A DNA stretch of 64,000 nt from Nemania diffusa (taxonomy: Eukaryota; Ascomycota; Sordariomycetes; Xylariales; Xylariaceae), in NCBI GenBank assembly GCA_038501195.1, contig JBBPUQ010000002.1:5409001-5473000 (forward strand). Reading direction: 5' to 3'. Position 1 is the first letter of the stretch; each line of letters opens with the position of its first letter. Below are positions 23,793-35,368 of this stretch, in pieces. The position numbers and the translations under genes are program-made. The notes under the pieces were generated by a model. The model did no database searches. It saw only the letters and a program-made list of their open reading frames with translations, and was not told where the DNA came from.

Positions 23793-24660
23793 TTAGACAA
23801 AGCTTGTCCGTTTCTTATTAAATGCTCTCTGATCCTTCAGCCACTGCCTATACCCCGCCACGCTCGAGATCTTCTCACCGTAGAAATCAGGCACTGCAAA
23901 CATTGCGTTAGTATTCAACCAAGCAGCAAAAAGTGCGAAAGCCCTGTCACTTGATCCTGCTAGAAAAAAAACCTCAAAAAGGAAACTCACCAGCATTCCC
24001 GCTCAGAGAGCTGTTGCTCGGGTCAACGCGGTTCTTCTTAATGCGATTGAAGAACTCGGACTCCTTGAGGGCCATGGGCCGCTTGACGCCGCGCTTGAGC
24101 GAGTAGAAGATGGCGGAGCCAAGACTAGGGCCAGACAGCCAGCCGAGGCCGGCGAAACTCAGCGTGATGATGCCGAGGGCGAAGATGGGGTCCACGGGCG
24201 CCTTGCTGAGCAGCCAGTCCATGTTCATGTTGACGAGGAGCAGGGCGCCGCCCGTGCCGCCGATGGTCATGGTCACGATGCTGCTCGCCAGCTGGAACCG
24301 GCGCCGCGTCTTGCGCAGCTGGAAGAAGTGGTTCCAGTCGAGCTTCGGCGTGTCGGAGGGCTCGGGGCTGGATGTGGATGTGGTGGTGCTCGCGTGGCGG
24401 CGCCCCGCGATGCGGCTCTGGAGGAGGGGGGGTGTGGGCTGCCGGCGCGGGGCGCTGCTGTGGAAGGTGATCTTGGTCGAGATCGGGCGTGAGGGCACGC
24501 GGGCCGCGGTGCAGGGTTTCCGGGCGAGCGCTATGAATGGCGACGCTGGTGATGAGAACGGGCAGTTCGCTCCTCGCGCGAAGGCCGTCTGGATATGGAG
24601 TGCTCGACTGCCGAGCGAGGCGAAACGCGCTGCGGCGGCGGCGGTTGTTGGGGTCAACAT
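23793..24660 (-). CDS. pam17: Mitochondrial presequence translocase motor subunit Pam17
   Basis: Exons 24660-23991 and 23893-23793 encode 256 aa. Pam17 sits in the inner membrane and supports the import motor of the TIM23 complex. The first ~85 residues are rich in A, R and S with no acidic residues, an obvious mitochondrial presequence. The Pam17 core begins at LDWNHFFQLRKTRRRFQLA, followed by two hydrophobic segments (IVTMTIGGTGGALLLV and FALGIITLSFAGLGWLSGP), a loop, and the C-terminal VPDFYGEKISSVAGYRQWL. The small second exon supplies this conserved end, which supports the intron. It converges with uba4 (271 bp between stops). Confidence 0.92.
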
Positions 24661-26006
24661 TGTGTCATTCGTGGCGTCGTTTTCAATTGGAAGATTGGCG
24701 CATCCAATTTCGTTTCGTGCTATGCTGATCTTTTTCTCGTTCGATATAACTCGTGGTTGGTGGGGTGGCTAATTCCTGTATTGTCACGGCGGGCTGTTGA
24801 AAGCTCGACGTCGTGTGCTTGGGGAAAGCTATCTTAGGTGCTTATCGAAAAGTTGGAGGAGCTTTGGGCACTTGGATTGTGGATCCTCGAGCTTGGAAAA
24901 CCTGGGGAAAGAACTCCTCGGCCAGCCGGGTGTTTGGCGTTGGCGATTACGTAGTGCCAGCTGGCGCTAATGAGCCCTGAACGCTGCCTAGTCAACCTCA
25001 CCCTTTCTTTCATCTTCATCTTCGATATTCATTTCGTTATCTCTTTCGGTGAAGATAATTCATTCTCAGCATTTGCTTAGATTACATAAAGGTTCAAACG
25101 ATTAATACTTGACCAATGTGGAGCAATTTCTCTATCAGCACATTCAAATTTTTAGGTCATCCAAATACAGCAGATTTGAGACCTATTTATTACCCGTTAC
25201 TTATTACCCGTCGTGCCATCTTAAAATGTTGATGACAACCCAATTTATCCCAAAGTGCCCCGTTCCTGGGAGCAATAGTAGCAGAGAAACCGGCGCTCAA
25301 AATCCTGTTCATTCCGAATTCGCGATTACATCTATTGTGCTAAAGGTCAGATGAACTGGTGAAATGAGCTGGGTCGGCCGAACACGAGTCTAGAATGGCC
25401 GGCGCTCTGGTGATGCTGTTACGGTAGCAGTAGTAACGTGGCATCCATCCCCGAGAGTTCCACCAACTTCACAATAGCGCTGTTGTGACCACAAAGGCTG
25501 AGTTCGCATCGTATTTATATTGCATTCCGATGCATAATAGCACTATGTGATGGTAATGCGCCATGCACACCTGGCATCAGCGAAGTATCCAAAAGGGGCC
25601 CAGACTTGGCCGAGGCTTACCAGCTGCAGAATGGTGGAGGCACATCGCATCGCCTAATCTATCCCGGCACTGAAGGAGCACTCTTTACCCGACCCTTAGT
25701 TCGAACCAATCGCCCTCCCGACGGCCTCCAATGATCAACCTCGTGCAGATGCTAGATTTTGCCAAGTAATTAGGTAGGCTGCCTAATGGGTAATAACTGT
25801 GTTTCTATTAGCAACGGGAAACGCCACCAATTTGTATCGAAAGCTTGCAGGTCCCACTTCTCAGCGTAACCTGCCAATATGGGGTAACTTCTAAGTAGGT
25901 ACCTCACAATGTGACGCAGAGAGTTATACTTCATCATCGAGCATTTAATGCCCCTTTCCCGTTCGGTGGTTACAGTGCTTGGTCGAAGTTAGCATCCCTA
26001 GCTATC
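24661..26006. other. Intergenic, no gene seen
   Basis: A 1.3 kb spacer between the divergent pam17 and glucosaminidase genes. It holds both promoters. I identify no repeats or RNA genes. Confidence 0.5.
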
Positions 26007-28756
26007 ATGAAACGACACGGCCTATTTGGACTACTCTTGGGAATAGAAGCAGCCTTAGCTGCTTCGCTTCTTTCGAAGCCTGGCGATTCAGCAGTCATCC
26101 CGTCATGGAATATTCAAAGCTCTGCAAAGGTTGGCAACAATCTTCAGGCCTTGTCCAAGGTTGGCCTTGATACATCATCTTGGCATCATATCGACAGCTC
26201 AAGATGTACACTGATGGGATGCCTTCTACAAGCAGGCGTCTACCGTGAAGATGACTTATTTTATTCAGAAAACCTGAAAAAGTTCGACGCTAGCCAATTT
26301 AACGTTCCATGGATGTATCGAAAGGAGTTCAGTCTTGACCCGAAACCCAATAGGCATTATTTCTTACAGACACACGGCATTACTTCCAAAGGCGACATAT
26401 TCATCAACGGAGAGCAAGTGGCTAGCAACCTGACGCAAGCCGGATCGTATGCTGGTCACGAATACGACGTGTCTAAGTTGGTGAATAATAAGAACGCCCT
26501 GCTAGTGCGAGTCCATCCAACCAACTACAACTACGACCTTGCTATAGGATTTGTCGACTGGAACCCATATCCCCCAGACAATGGAACAGGAGTTTGGCGG
26601 AACATTGAATTGAAGCAAACGGGCCCGGTAGCTCTTGGACCTTTGCGAGTGATGACCAAAACTAGCTTGCCAGAAGACGACTCTACTGCACGCGTCACAT
26701 TGAAGTCGACAGTGAGAAATTTGGAAAAGCGTGCGGTTACTCTTGACCTAAGAGGTAAAGTGACTTCCGAACGCGGAAAAAGTTACACCTGGAGGCAGAG
26801 TGTGAAACTGGGTGCATTGCAATCTGAGGAGGTAGTGTTGTCGACCACGTTGAAGAACCCCGAGATTTGGTGGCCAAAACAATGGGGCAAACAACCGCTG
26901 TATACAGGCCAAGTCTCAGTGTCAGTACATGATGAGGTGTCCGATGTGATAGAGGACACATTCGGTATCCGGCAGCTTACATCGAAAGTGAATTCATACA
27001 ACGACACTATATTCTATGTGAACGGGCTACCATTTCAAGTCATTGGCGGTGGTTACTCGGCCGACATGTTCCTCCGCTGGGACAACAATAGGTTTACCAA
27101 GCAAGCGCAATTAACCCTGGATCTCGGTGGCAATACAATCAGGCTCGAGGGGAAGAACGAACATCCAGAGCTTTATAAGATCGCTGATCAACTGGGATTG
27201 ATGGTTATGGCAGGTTGGGAGTGCTGTGACAAGTGGGAAGCATGGTCCTACAATGAAGATTTGGCTGTGAGGGTGGAATGGGCAGAGAGGGATTATGTCA
27301 TCGCTAATGCGAGCATGAAACACGAGGCCCTCATGCATCAAAACCATCCAAGTATGCTAGCATATCTTGTAGGGAGCGATTATTGGCCGAATGACCGCGC
27401 CGCTGGTTTATAGTGAGTAAATTCCGTCCCGTCTTGCTTGGACTGGCCACTTTAAGAGGATAGGGGGCCATTACCCCTGACACTCGTCAAAAAATTTAAG
27501 TTGATAATAACTAACTCCGATCGTGTAGTGACTCTGCCATCAAAGAATCCGGCTGGCAGATCCCAATTATTGCTTCTGCTTCGAAGCGAAGCTATCCTGA
27601 AATTCTTGGGCCTTCAGGCTTGAAAATGGATGGCCCCTACGATTGGACCCCGCCCAATTATTGGTATGATGTCGAACCATCGGAAGACCGACTTGGAGCG
27701 GCTTTTGGGTTTGGATCTGAGCTTGGTGCTGGAGTCGGCACCCCAGAGCTTAGCAGTCTGAAGAAATTCCTTTCTAAGGGAGATCTAGATGACCTCTGGA
27801 AAAGTCCAAATAAGGGGCTCTACCATATGTCTACTAACGTGTCATCGTTCTATGATCGTAAGATTTACAACAATGCTCTATGGGGACGCTATGGTGCCCC
27901 TACATCTCTAGACGATTACCTTCAAAAGGCCCAGATCATGGATTATGAAGCGACTCGATCACAGTTCGAAGCGGTATCAGCATTTTGGAGCAAAGAGCGA
28001 CCCGCCACTGGGCTCATATACTGGATGCTGAATAATGCATGGCCGAGTCTACACTGGAATCTATTCGACTATTATTTCCATCCGGCCGGCTCTTATTTTG
28101 GAGCCAAACTCGGATCTAGAATAGAACACGTGGCCTATGATTATCTCAAGAAGGCAGTCTATTTGATCAATCATTCCATTGACAAAAAAGGGGGAAGGAC
28201 GATCGCGGTGGACGTAATCGACAAGAGTGGGAAGTCGTTGTATACAACGACAAAATCTATTGAGACTGAACCGAATACAAGTCGCAATGTGCTTGATCTA
28301 TCGACTCATTTGAATTCAACAACTGACGTGGTGTTCCTACGCATCACGTTAGCAGATCACAAGACTACTCTTAGTCGAAACGTTTACTGGCTATCTAAGG
28401 GACTAGATGTTCTGGACTGGGATGACTCTGACTGGATCGCTACTCCTGTTACGACATATGCGGACTACACGGCCTTAAACAAGCTACAGGGCGCAAAGAT
28501 TTCCGTATCTACTGAGGTTTCCAGGCCCGGAGACCACGGCACTGTTATCCTTGAAAACAAATCAAGCGTCCCGGCATTCTTTATCTCCCTAAATCTTGTA
28601 GATAAGTCTGGAGACGATGTATTACCGGTGTTCTGGTCCGACAACTACGTCACACTTTGGCCACATGAGAGGTTGGAGTTGACATTCCAGGGGAAGAGCG
28701 CGGCGGCAGTACATATTAGGGGCAAGAACATTGAGCCGGCTAAGGTCTCTTTCTAG
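26007..28756 (+). CDS. Secreted GH2 exo-beta-D-glucosaminidase-like enzyme
   Basis: Exons 26007-27412 and 27529-28756 (116-bp intron) encode 877 aa. The ATG at 26007 is chosen because it starts a signal peptide (MKRHGLFGLLLGIEAALA). The GH2 sugar-binding domain contains WMYRKEF, GDIFINGEQVA and the characteristic WNPYPPDNGTGVWR; an immunoglobulin-like domain and the TIM-barrel follow (LPFQVIGGGYSADMFLRW, GNTIRLEGKNEH). The likely acid is the aspartate in LVGSDYWPND and the nucleophile the glutamate in FGSELGAG; these assignments come from characterised chitosan-degrading GH2 enzymes. They release glucosamine from the non-reducing end of chitosan oligomers. A beta-mannosidase is the main alternative, but WNPYPPDNGTGVW favours glucosaminidase. 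A GMC oxidoreductase lies tail to tail. Confidence 0.87.
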
Positions 28757-29025
28757 GGTGCTCCTAAGATTGAACCGGAGCAAGGAATTAATTACTGCTA
28801 GGTAATAAAAGCTGGCCCCCTGGACTAGGATCACTAATCATAATCCCCTTATATAACTCTGCTATGACTAGGTGGTTTTGAGGTTTATGTTCCAATGTTA
28901 TATGGGGGCACTAATTTCATTTTTCAGATTAATTAAAGTAACAGCAGCGGGTTTCTACCCTACCACACTGCAAAGCGGTTAACAAAGAATGATTACAGCT
29001 GCCATAAACCGTTTCGCGTAGTGCC

Positions 29026-31442
29026 TCAACACTGCTTAGTTGCCGTACCAGCTTGTAACTCAGCAATGATATCATCGGACGCCTTCTGACTGATCATGAA
29101 CGTCGACACGACCGGAAACACACCCGGGATCCTCGCAAACGCACTAGCATCCACGACCCTCAGGCCCGTAACGCCCCTGACGCGGAACTTGCTATCGAGC
29201 ACGGCCATGGTGTCGTTGTCGGCGCCGATGCGGTTCGTGCTCGTGGGGTGGTGCCCGAACGTCTGCTTGTGCAGCCAGTCGTCGTCCTCCTGGCCGCAGC
29301 CGCCGCTCGCGTCCAGGGTCCCCGAGCAGGGCGGCTCGCGCGGCGTGATGCCGATGGCGAGGTAGATGCGCCGCACCCAGCCGATCACGTCCTTCATGGC
29401 CGCCAGGTCGTACTCGGCGCCCGAGGCGTAGTGGTTGAAGTTGATCTCGGGCGTGTCCTGCGCGTTGGCGGAGCGCAGGCGCACCCAGCCTTTGTTGTTT
29501 ACGGAGGACCCCTTTACCACTACAACCGCTGGAGTCAGTAATTACTCTTTTGAGTAGTTTTACAGCTCTCGAAACATGCTCCCGAGACATTTCGGGAGCT
29601 CTCAAGTTACTAGAAAGGGAAGGAAATGACTCCAGCGGTAACTCACTGCTTACGCCGTAGGGCTGGGGCGGGTCGGCGGGGAGCCGGGCGGTTTGGTTGT
29701 CGGGCCAGAAGCCGCGGAAGAGGAAACTAGGTGGGTAGATCAGCAAGTCCCTCTTCGATTTAATCCATCGCTCTGGCCTGTAGGAGGGAGAGAGAGTAGG
29801 ATGTGAAAGTGGAAATGGGGGCTTTAGGCGACTTGACTTACCCCTGTCCGCCCATGAGGAACATGTCCCGCTCAGCACCGTACGCTGCGTGAGATGTGCG
29901 GATCATGGCCACTCCGGCGTCGCCGGTGCCTGCGCTGCCGGAGCCTACAATTGGCATTTCCTGGTCTGCATCATTCGACGTTAGCTAGTCATTGGCATCT
30001 TAGGCATGATATACGAGTGTTCTCGAAACGTCAAATTCGCCCGCGTAAAAACAATCCAACTCGGAGAATCACTCACTGTCCATCATGTTCTGTCCCACGC
30101 CCGGCAAGTCCTTGACGACCGAGATGTTGAATTGCGCCAGGTGGTCCGCGGGCCCGACGCCGGAGAGCATGAGCAGCTGCGGCGAGTTGAAAGTACCCCC
30201 CGACACGATGACCTCGCGCTTGGCGGTGACGGTCTTCTTCACACCCGTTGCGCCAGCCGCGCGCCGGCTGTCGGCGGCGTAGAGGGATTTGCCCTCGAGG
30301 TACTCGACTCCCGTGGCGCGGGGAGCGGCAGCAGCGGAAGAACCGCACTTGGAGCTAGCGGTGCTGTCAAAGAGAACGCGCGTGGCGAGGGAGTTGAGCG
30401 AGATGGTGAGCGGGATAGACGTGTTCTGCGCCGCGGCCTGGATGTAGTCGCGCGAGCTGTAGCGGCCGCCGTTGCTGTATTGGTGCTGCACCAGGCCGTA
30501 GACGCTGGACGTCGTGTCGCGGTCCGCGGCGAGGACGTTGGGGTCGCGCTGCAGGAGGTCGGCCATCGGCATGGTCAGGTTGAGGTCTGAGGCGTAGGCG
30601 GTCACGACTTTGTTGCCTTTTAGAGGCGCGCGCTGGGCTTGGAGCTTCGAGGCCATGTTGGTCTGGAAGAAGCCGTCGAAGCCGTGCCCCTCTGTGCCCT
30701 TCGCCATGTAGTTGTTGTGCTCGATTTTGGTGAAGATGCTGCGCATGTTGTCGGCTCTGCGATGGTCAGGGGTTGGTTATCAAGCACACGCACACAGGGA
30801 CAGTTTTCATCTCCATCTCATTTTTTCCTCGCTAATTCGTGATAATGGTCTGTTTACTTACTTCCATGTTGCGTCTCCAGTCAGCTCATACACATAGTTC
30901 CAGTCGCTATCGCTGGGAAGCCAAGTGCACATGGCATTGATCATGCTAGAACCACCCAAGGTCGCGCCTAGACTTGTCAGCGTCTATCAAACCCCCAGCC
31001 TCGAGAGTCCGAAGCCTCAGGTGATGCTTCATGTTGACTTACCGCGAGGATAGTAAACTCCCAATAGTTTAGAGCCTGCTGGAGCGCCCGTCTGCCCAAC
31101 CCAGTAACGGCCCTCGGGCGTCTTCCAGGTCAAATGGCTGTACTGGTTGTTCCTGGGGTCTCCCTCCGGATAGTGGTTAACGAAGAAGTCCCACGTAATG
31201 GCCGGTGGATACTGCCCAAACCCAGTGGCCGTGCTGGCGTCGCCGGCTTCGATCAGGAAGACAGAGTACCCAGCCTTGGCGAGATTTACGGCGAGAGGGC
31301 CGCCACCCGGACCGCTACCGACCACGATATAATCATATTCGGTAGCTTGCGCTGCTGCTGGCGCGGCAACTGTGAGGCCTGGTGCCAGGAGTGTGAGAGC
31401 TACGGCCCACGAGATCAAACCTTGCATAGTGTTTGACTTCAT
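29026..31442 (-). CDS. Secreted GMC-family FAD oxidoreductase
   Basis: Six exons are inferred: 31442-31043, 30967-30862, 30756-30077, 29965-29842, 29777-29647 and 29528-29026. All phases agree and give 647 aa. A signal peptide (WAVALTLLAPGLTVAAPAAA) precedes the dinucleotide-binding YIVVGSGPGGGPLAVNLAKAG. Further GMC marks are GATLGGSSMINAM spanning the first splice site, VIVSGGTFNSPQLLMLSGVGP (signature 2) and the C-terminal catalytic block with HHPTSTNRIG and VVDASAFARIPG. The family includes glucose, aryl-alcohol and choline oxidases or dehydrogenases; substrate cannot be read from sequence. Extracellular oxidation of sugars or alcohols is inferred. The stop is only 269 bp from the glucosaminidase stop. 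Confidence 0.88.
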
Positions 31443-32468
31443 CTTGCTCAGTTAGGTAGACAGCCTCGACACAGAACCATACAGGGCCACATCTGCGCGG
31501 ACGCGAGCTTTTATCAGTCCATCCGGAGATTGATTTTTCCATCTCGAATTAATTTGAAGGTACACAAAGTGGAATAAACTACTGCCACTCCGAAGTCTGT
31601 TTAAGTAATACCACTGCTTGGCCATCTACAATATTGTACCCCATTGGGCAAATCCGCGCTATTTCAGACCTTGCACTCTCATTTTAGAGCGACACAGAGG
31701 GAATGTCGCATGAGTGCCCAGCCGGGTATAAACTTGGCTGCTATCTTCGTGGCATTCGGCATATGGAGCTTGCGCCTAAAGGTCTAACCCCCATCGGATA
31801 AATCAGGAGGTCACAGTTTCAACTTTCATATGTCTTACTAGAGGACTGCCGGGCGATATAGTAGCCCCTATGTATGTAGATTTGCGAATAGTCCCCTTAG
31901 TGCGAATTCTTACCCATGATACTGAAGCGACCAGGGTGGTAGCGAACTATTTAACGTAACAATCGTATATGTTTTCTACATATAGTAACATATCAACATC
32001 TAGCAACGGAATCAAAGGAGATATTCTTTCGGAGTATTTATCACGTGGCGCGTTAGCTAAGTAAAAGCCTACAAGAAAGTGACCCTTATCTTACAACCTT
32101 CATAATATAGCTCTAGGCTACACACATCGGCATCCTTCTATTACATGAGAATGCACAGCAGCATGTACTAAAGTGGGCAGTGTGGTCTCGCTGCACTTTT
32201 TAGGTGGTGCAGCCACTTAAAAAGCGAGAATAACATGAAAGAGCCAGTAGTACTAAAGAATGTGTATATATTGTGTGTCCAAAGGTAAATGGTGTTCTCA
32301 ATAGCTGGCCAGAAATTGCACCTCTTCTTTTGCACCCGCACATGCCACTCGAAATGGATCTCTCGTAGCTTAACAGTCTGCCCTACTTCAGTACACCCTC
32401 CTCTAGAGCAGAAAATAGCTGTAGTATCCTGCTCCCCCTTTCAAGGGCTCAAATTGAAGTAGACACGC

Positions 32469-32530
32469 TGTCACCGTCCCATATATAAGACCTGCAAACG
32501 GTCAAGGTTCCCACCTTGACAAGTGTCCCT
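32469..32530 (+). repeat. Fragment related to the 19493-19603 LTR-like element
   Basis: It starts TGTCACCGTCCCATATATA and shares GCAAACGGT and a following CC-ACTTTGA/CC-ACCTTGA stretch with the 19.5 kb element. I do not find a matching CCGTGACA end, so this copy is truncated or diverged. Confidence 0.55.
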
Positions 32531-32708
32531 TTTACCAGCGGAGTAGACGCGGGTATTGATTGCATCTAGCCAGTAAACAATACAGAGATTAAAAATTATA
32601 AAGGATGGGTATTCGATGAAGCTATTGCATGTAACAGAACTCGGCGACGTTGGAGGGCAATGTATAATTCGGACATATAGGAAGCTGGCCCTCAACGGTC
32701 GGGTGAAG

Positions 32709-32996
32709 TCATAAGCATCTCCGGCACGCCCACTCCCATGGTAGCCCTTGAGCGCGAATGGTTAAGTAGGAAATGTACTCGTGGGGGTCAGAAAGCCGGC
32801 CAGCATTTACACTATTTCCGATAACCAAACGTAGCGGGTTGCAAGTTTGGTAAAAGAGGGCAAGCTCCGTAGGTGTGGCAAAACTTGGTATGAGCGAGAT
32901 CAACTCGACCGGCAACTGCAAAAGCCAACAGTTTTGTGGCCGTCTCTGGCGGAGCGAGTTCGCAATTGGCCCGGAGGTAGTGGGTGAGGTGTCCAT
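32709..32996 (-). pseudogene. F-box-like fragment
   Basis: A 95-aa frame with LLQLPVELISLIPSF and ELALFYQTCNPLR, which resembles an F-box helix pair, then YISYLTIRAQGLPWEWACRRC. Fungal F-box proteins of this sort are normally several hundred residues and continue with a cysteine-containing segment after this point; here a stop follows immediately. I therefore read it as a truncated copy, although a short real gene or a missed 3' exon is possible. Confidence 0.4.
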
Positions 32997-35368
32997 TGGT
33001 TCGAAAAGTGCCAGCTGTACATAGGACTATTGTCAGGATCTGGTCCAGAGTGAAGATAGGTCACATCGACTCACAAGTTAGGTAAAAGCTAGATAGCAGT
33101 ATAGGGCCACGGTTCAGTTTCGTTGATTCTTGAGTCTTCCTACAAACTTGAAGAGGACTGTTCTCCTTATATAATAGTATTAACTGATGCAAATACTGCT
33201 AGGGATCTAGGAGCAACCTCATTGCCATTTTATAGTCAGATGTTGGTAGATATTTTGAGTTTTGTTTGTTTACATTGGAAACTCTTTTCACCTCGCACCT
33301 AATAATAAACCTTCACTAACAGCAACTTCGCCATAGGGTTCACCTTCCTCGGCCAGTTTTCGTTTAATATGTCCATCATCTCTAGTAAGTTGCCACGTTG
33401 TGAGTTTGAACTTTGGTAGCGATCGCGACTATAGAAAATGGAAACTCTAACCCATCCGAGCGAATAAACTAACTTAGTACCCAAACTCTCCAATTCTGCG
33501 CCTATCGATTTAGGGCTAAGAAACATGGATTTAGTTTATATTGTTTGCATTTAGTCCGAAAAATCAATCCGCTTGCTTTCATGGATGTGTTCGAGCAAGT
33601 GCGGTAGAGACCACAGGGCTCAAGTAGCCGGCACACTGGCGTCTACTCGATATGAGCCAGCCCCCATTCAAACAAGGAGACTCTAACAATCACATCTTAC
33701 GCAGCCATGGAGTTGTACTCGTAAAAGACTAATCTGCGCCTTATATACAATATGGGATCAAACGAATCTATAAACCCACTTGTCCCACTTTTACCTAGTC
33801 GGATCGATCCGGTGATCCACCCATCCGTGACATCATACCCAGTAGTGACTAATAAGTTAGACTCAGGCTTCAACTTTTTACAACGAATTTCCATTTCAAC
33901 CTAGAGTCGATGTTGATTTCGTACACGCCTCTAAACAACTCTACAATACCAAGTCTTCGCCGGGGGCACATTTGGTGAAGGAATCCTACGTACGCATCAG
34001 TGCCGGCATAGTCCGGGGAAAATCGGAATACTACTAGAATTAAACTCCAAATTCATAGGCTCATATACTTAGAACATCGGTTACTACAACCACCTAGAAT
34101 CAGAACGGTTTATATGTAGAAGATGTAACAAATGGTTCATGGAAAGGGTAAGATAGAGTAAGGTGAGAATAAGGAGAGCTGAACAATGCGTGACCTCGCC
34201 TCACCTGCAAGGTCTCTAGAATCTGACTGTCAGCAAATACACATAATTAACCATGTATAACCTACGCAGTACAAGTATGTAAATACCTACATAACTGCGG
34301 ATATACAGGCGACAAGGTAGGTACATATATAAGTACCTGCAAGGGTTCGAGCCTAACCCTGTTTGAATTGTAGGGAGATAAGCTTTGCCGCACAGTTGCA
34401 TATTTTGGCACTAGTAATGGGACGCTGCAGGAGGGACTCTAGGTATTTGTTACCCGATCCAGATAGAGAGGGTTAGGTAGGTTGCACCAAGCAGAGTTTT
34501 AGAGGTTGAAGTACAGGATAGGGTTTGTTAACTCTAAATGCTCTGATTTTCTTAGTACAATCGTGAAAGCGTCTAAAGGCGGGTAATTTTGCGGAGTAGT
34601 ACTTAGTACCTATGCGCATACCTAGGACAGCTAGGGATGGGTGAGACTATTATTTAGCGTGGCCCCGATACGGTCAAGAGTCGCGCCAGCCAAGCCGGCT
34701 CGGTAGATGAGTACATAGGACGGCGTCGCCAAGAAACCCGACATAGCGGTTGAGCTCGCCCACCCGCCGTCGTTACGGGCGCCGGCTAGCTAGTCTAGCC
34801 CCCCTATTTACATGTACAGCGTACCTAACCCAGTACCTATGCATCTGTAGGTATCTTGCTATCTCATGCTCATAGCCCCCCGCAGGCATTGGCCAATAAC
34901 GAAACCCTGACTCCTTATTGCTGACACGGAGCGCAAACCCACCTGATAATATACGCATACTCCTTGTAAACAGGATGCCACTGATGACACCGATGACCAA
35001 TACCTACCCGGGTCTGCCCAGGCCTGCCCAGGTACAGAGCAGGTATTTCGTATGGTGCCTACGCATATGTACAGTATGCGGAGTATTTTCGTGCCGCTAC
35101 AGTACAGAATCAGCGCAGCAGACCTCCTGCCAGATTCGTTGTAGTCTAGGGAGGTACTACGACGACCACCACATGGCGTCTCCAAAGAGGCACGGTGCTG
35201 TGGTTGGGGGGCTGCAGTACTGGAGCGTCGCGCCGTCGGTACTTCGTATTAAAGGCGTGCCTCCCGTCTTGGCTGTTCTCTCCCCCCGCACCCGCCTTTT
35301 CTAGACTCTACGCAGTACTTGTACTCCTTATACTTAAGTATAGCTGGAGGAACGAACGCCAAGCAACG

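Larger units (their letters stand above)
31443..35368. other. Gene-poor 3.9 kb with an F-box-like fragment and a solo-LTR relative
   Basis: Apart from the two separately listed features no gene is supported. Short frames at 33299-33526 and 33697-33894 have no recognisable motifs. From about 34250 to 35080 the TAGGTA/TACCTA motif recurs. The final ~300 bp are the likely promoter of the permease gene. Confidence 0.45.

Noticed and set aside
24110..24772. 220-aa plus-strand frame
   Set aside because: It is antisense to pam17, whose presequence and conserved core are convincing.
29192..30590. Long frames of 194-228 aa within the GMC gene region
   Set aside because: They are in other frames of GC-rich exons of the GMC oxidoreductase; composition is arginine/alanine-biased and no motifs occur.
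33299..33894. Two short minus-strand frames (75 and 65 aa)
   Set aside because: No motifs, no plausible exon joining, in AT-rich gene-poor DNA.
34340..34366. tRNA B-box-like GGTTCGAGCC
   Set aside because: No A-box at the right distance and no cloverleaf or acceptor stem could be drawn.
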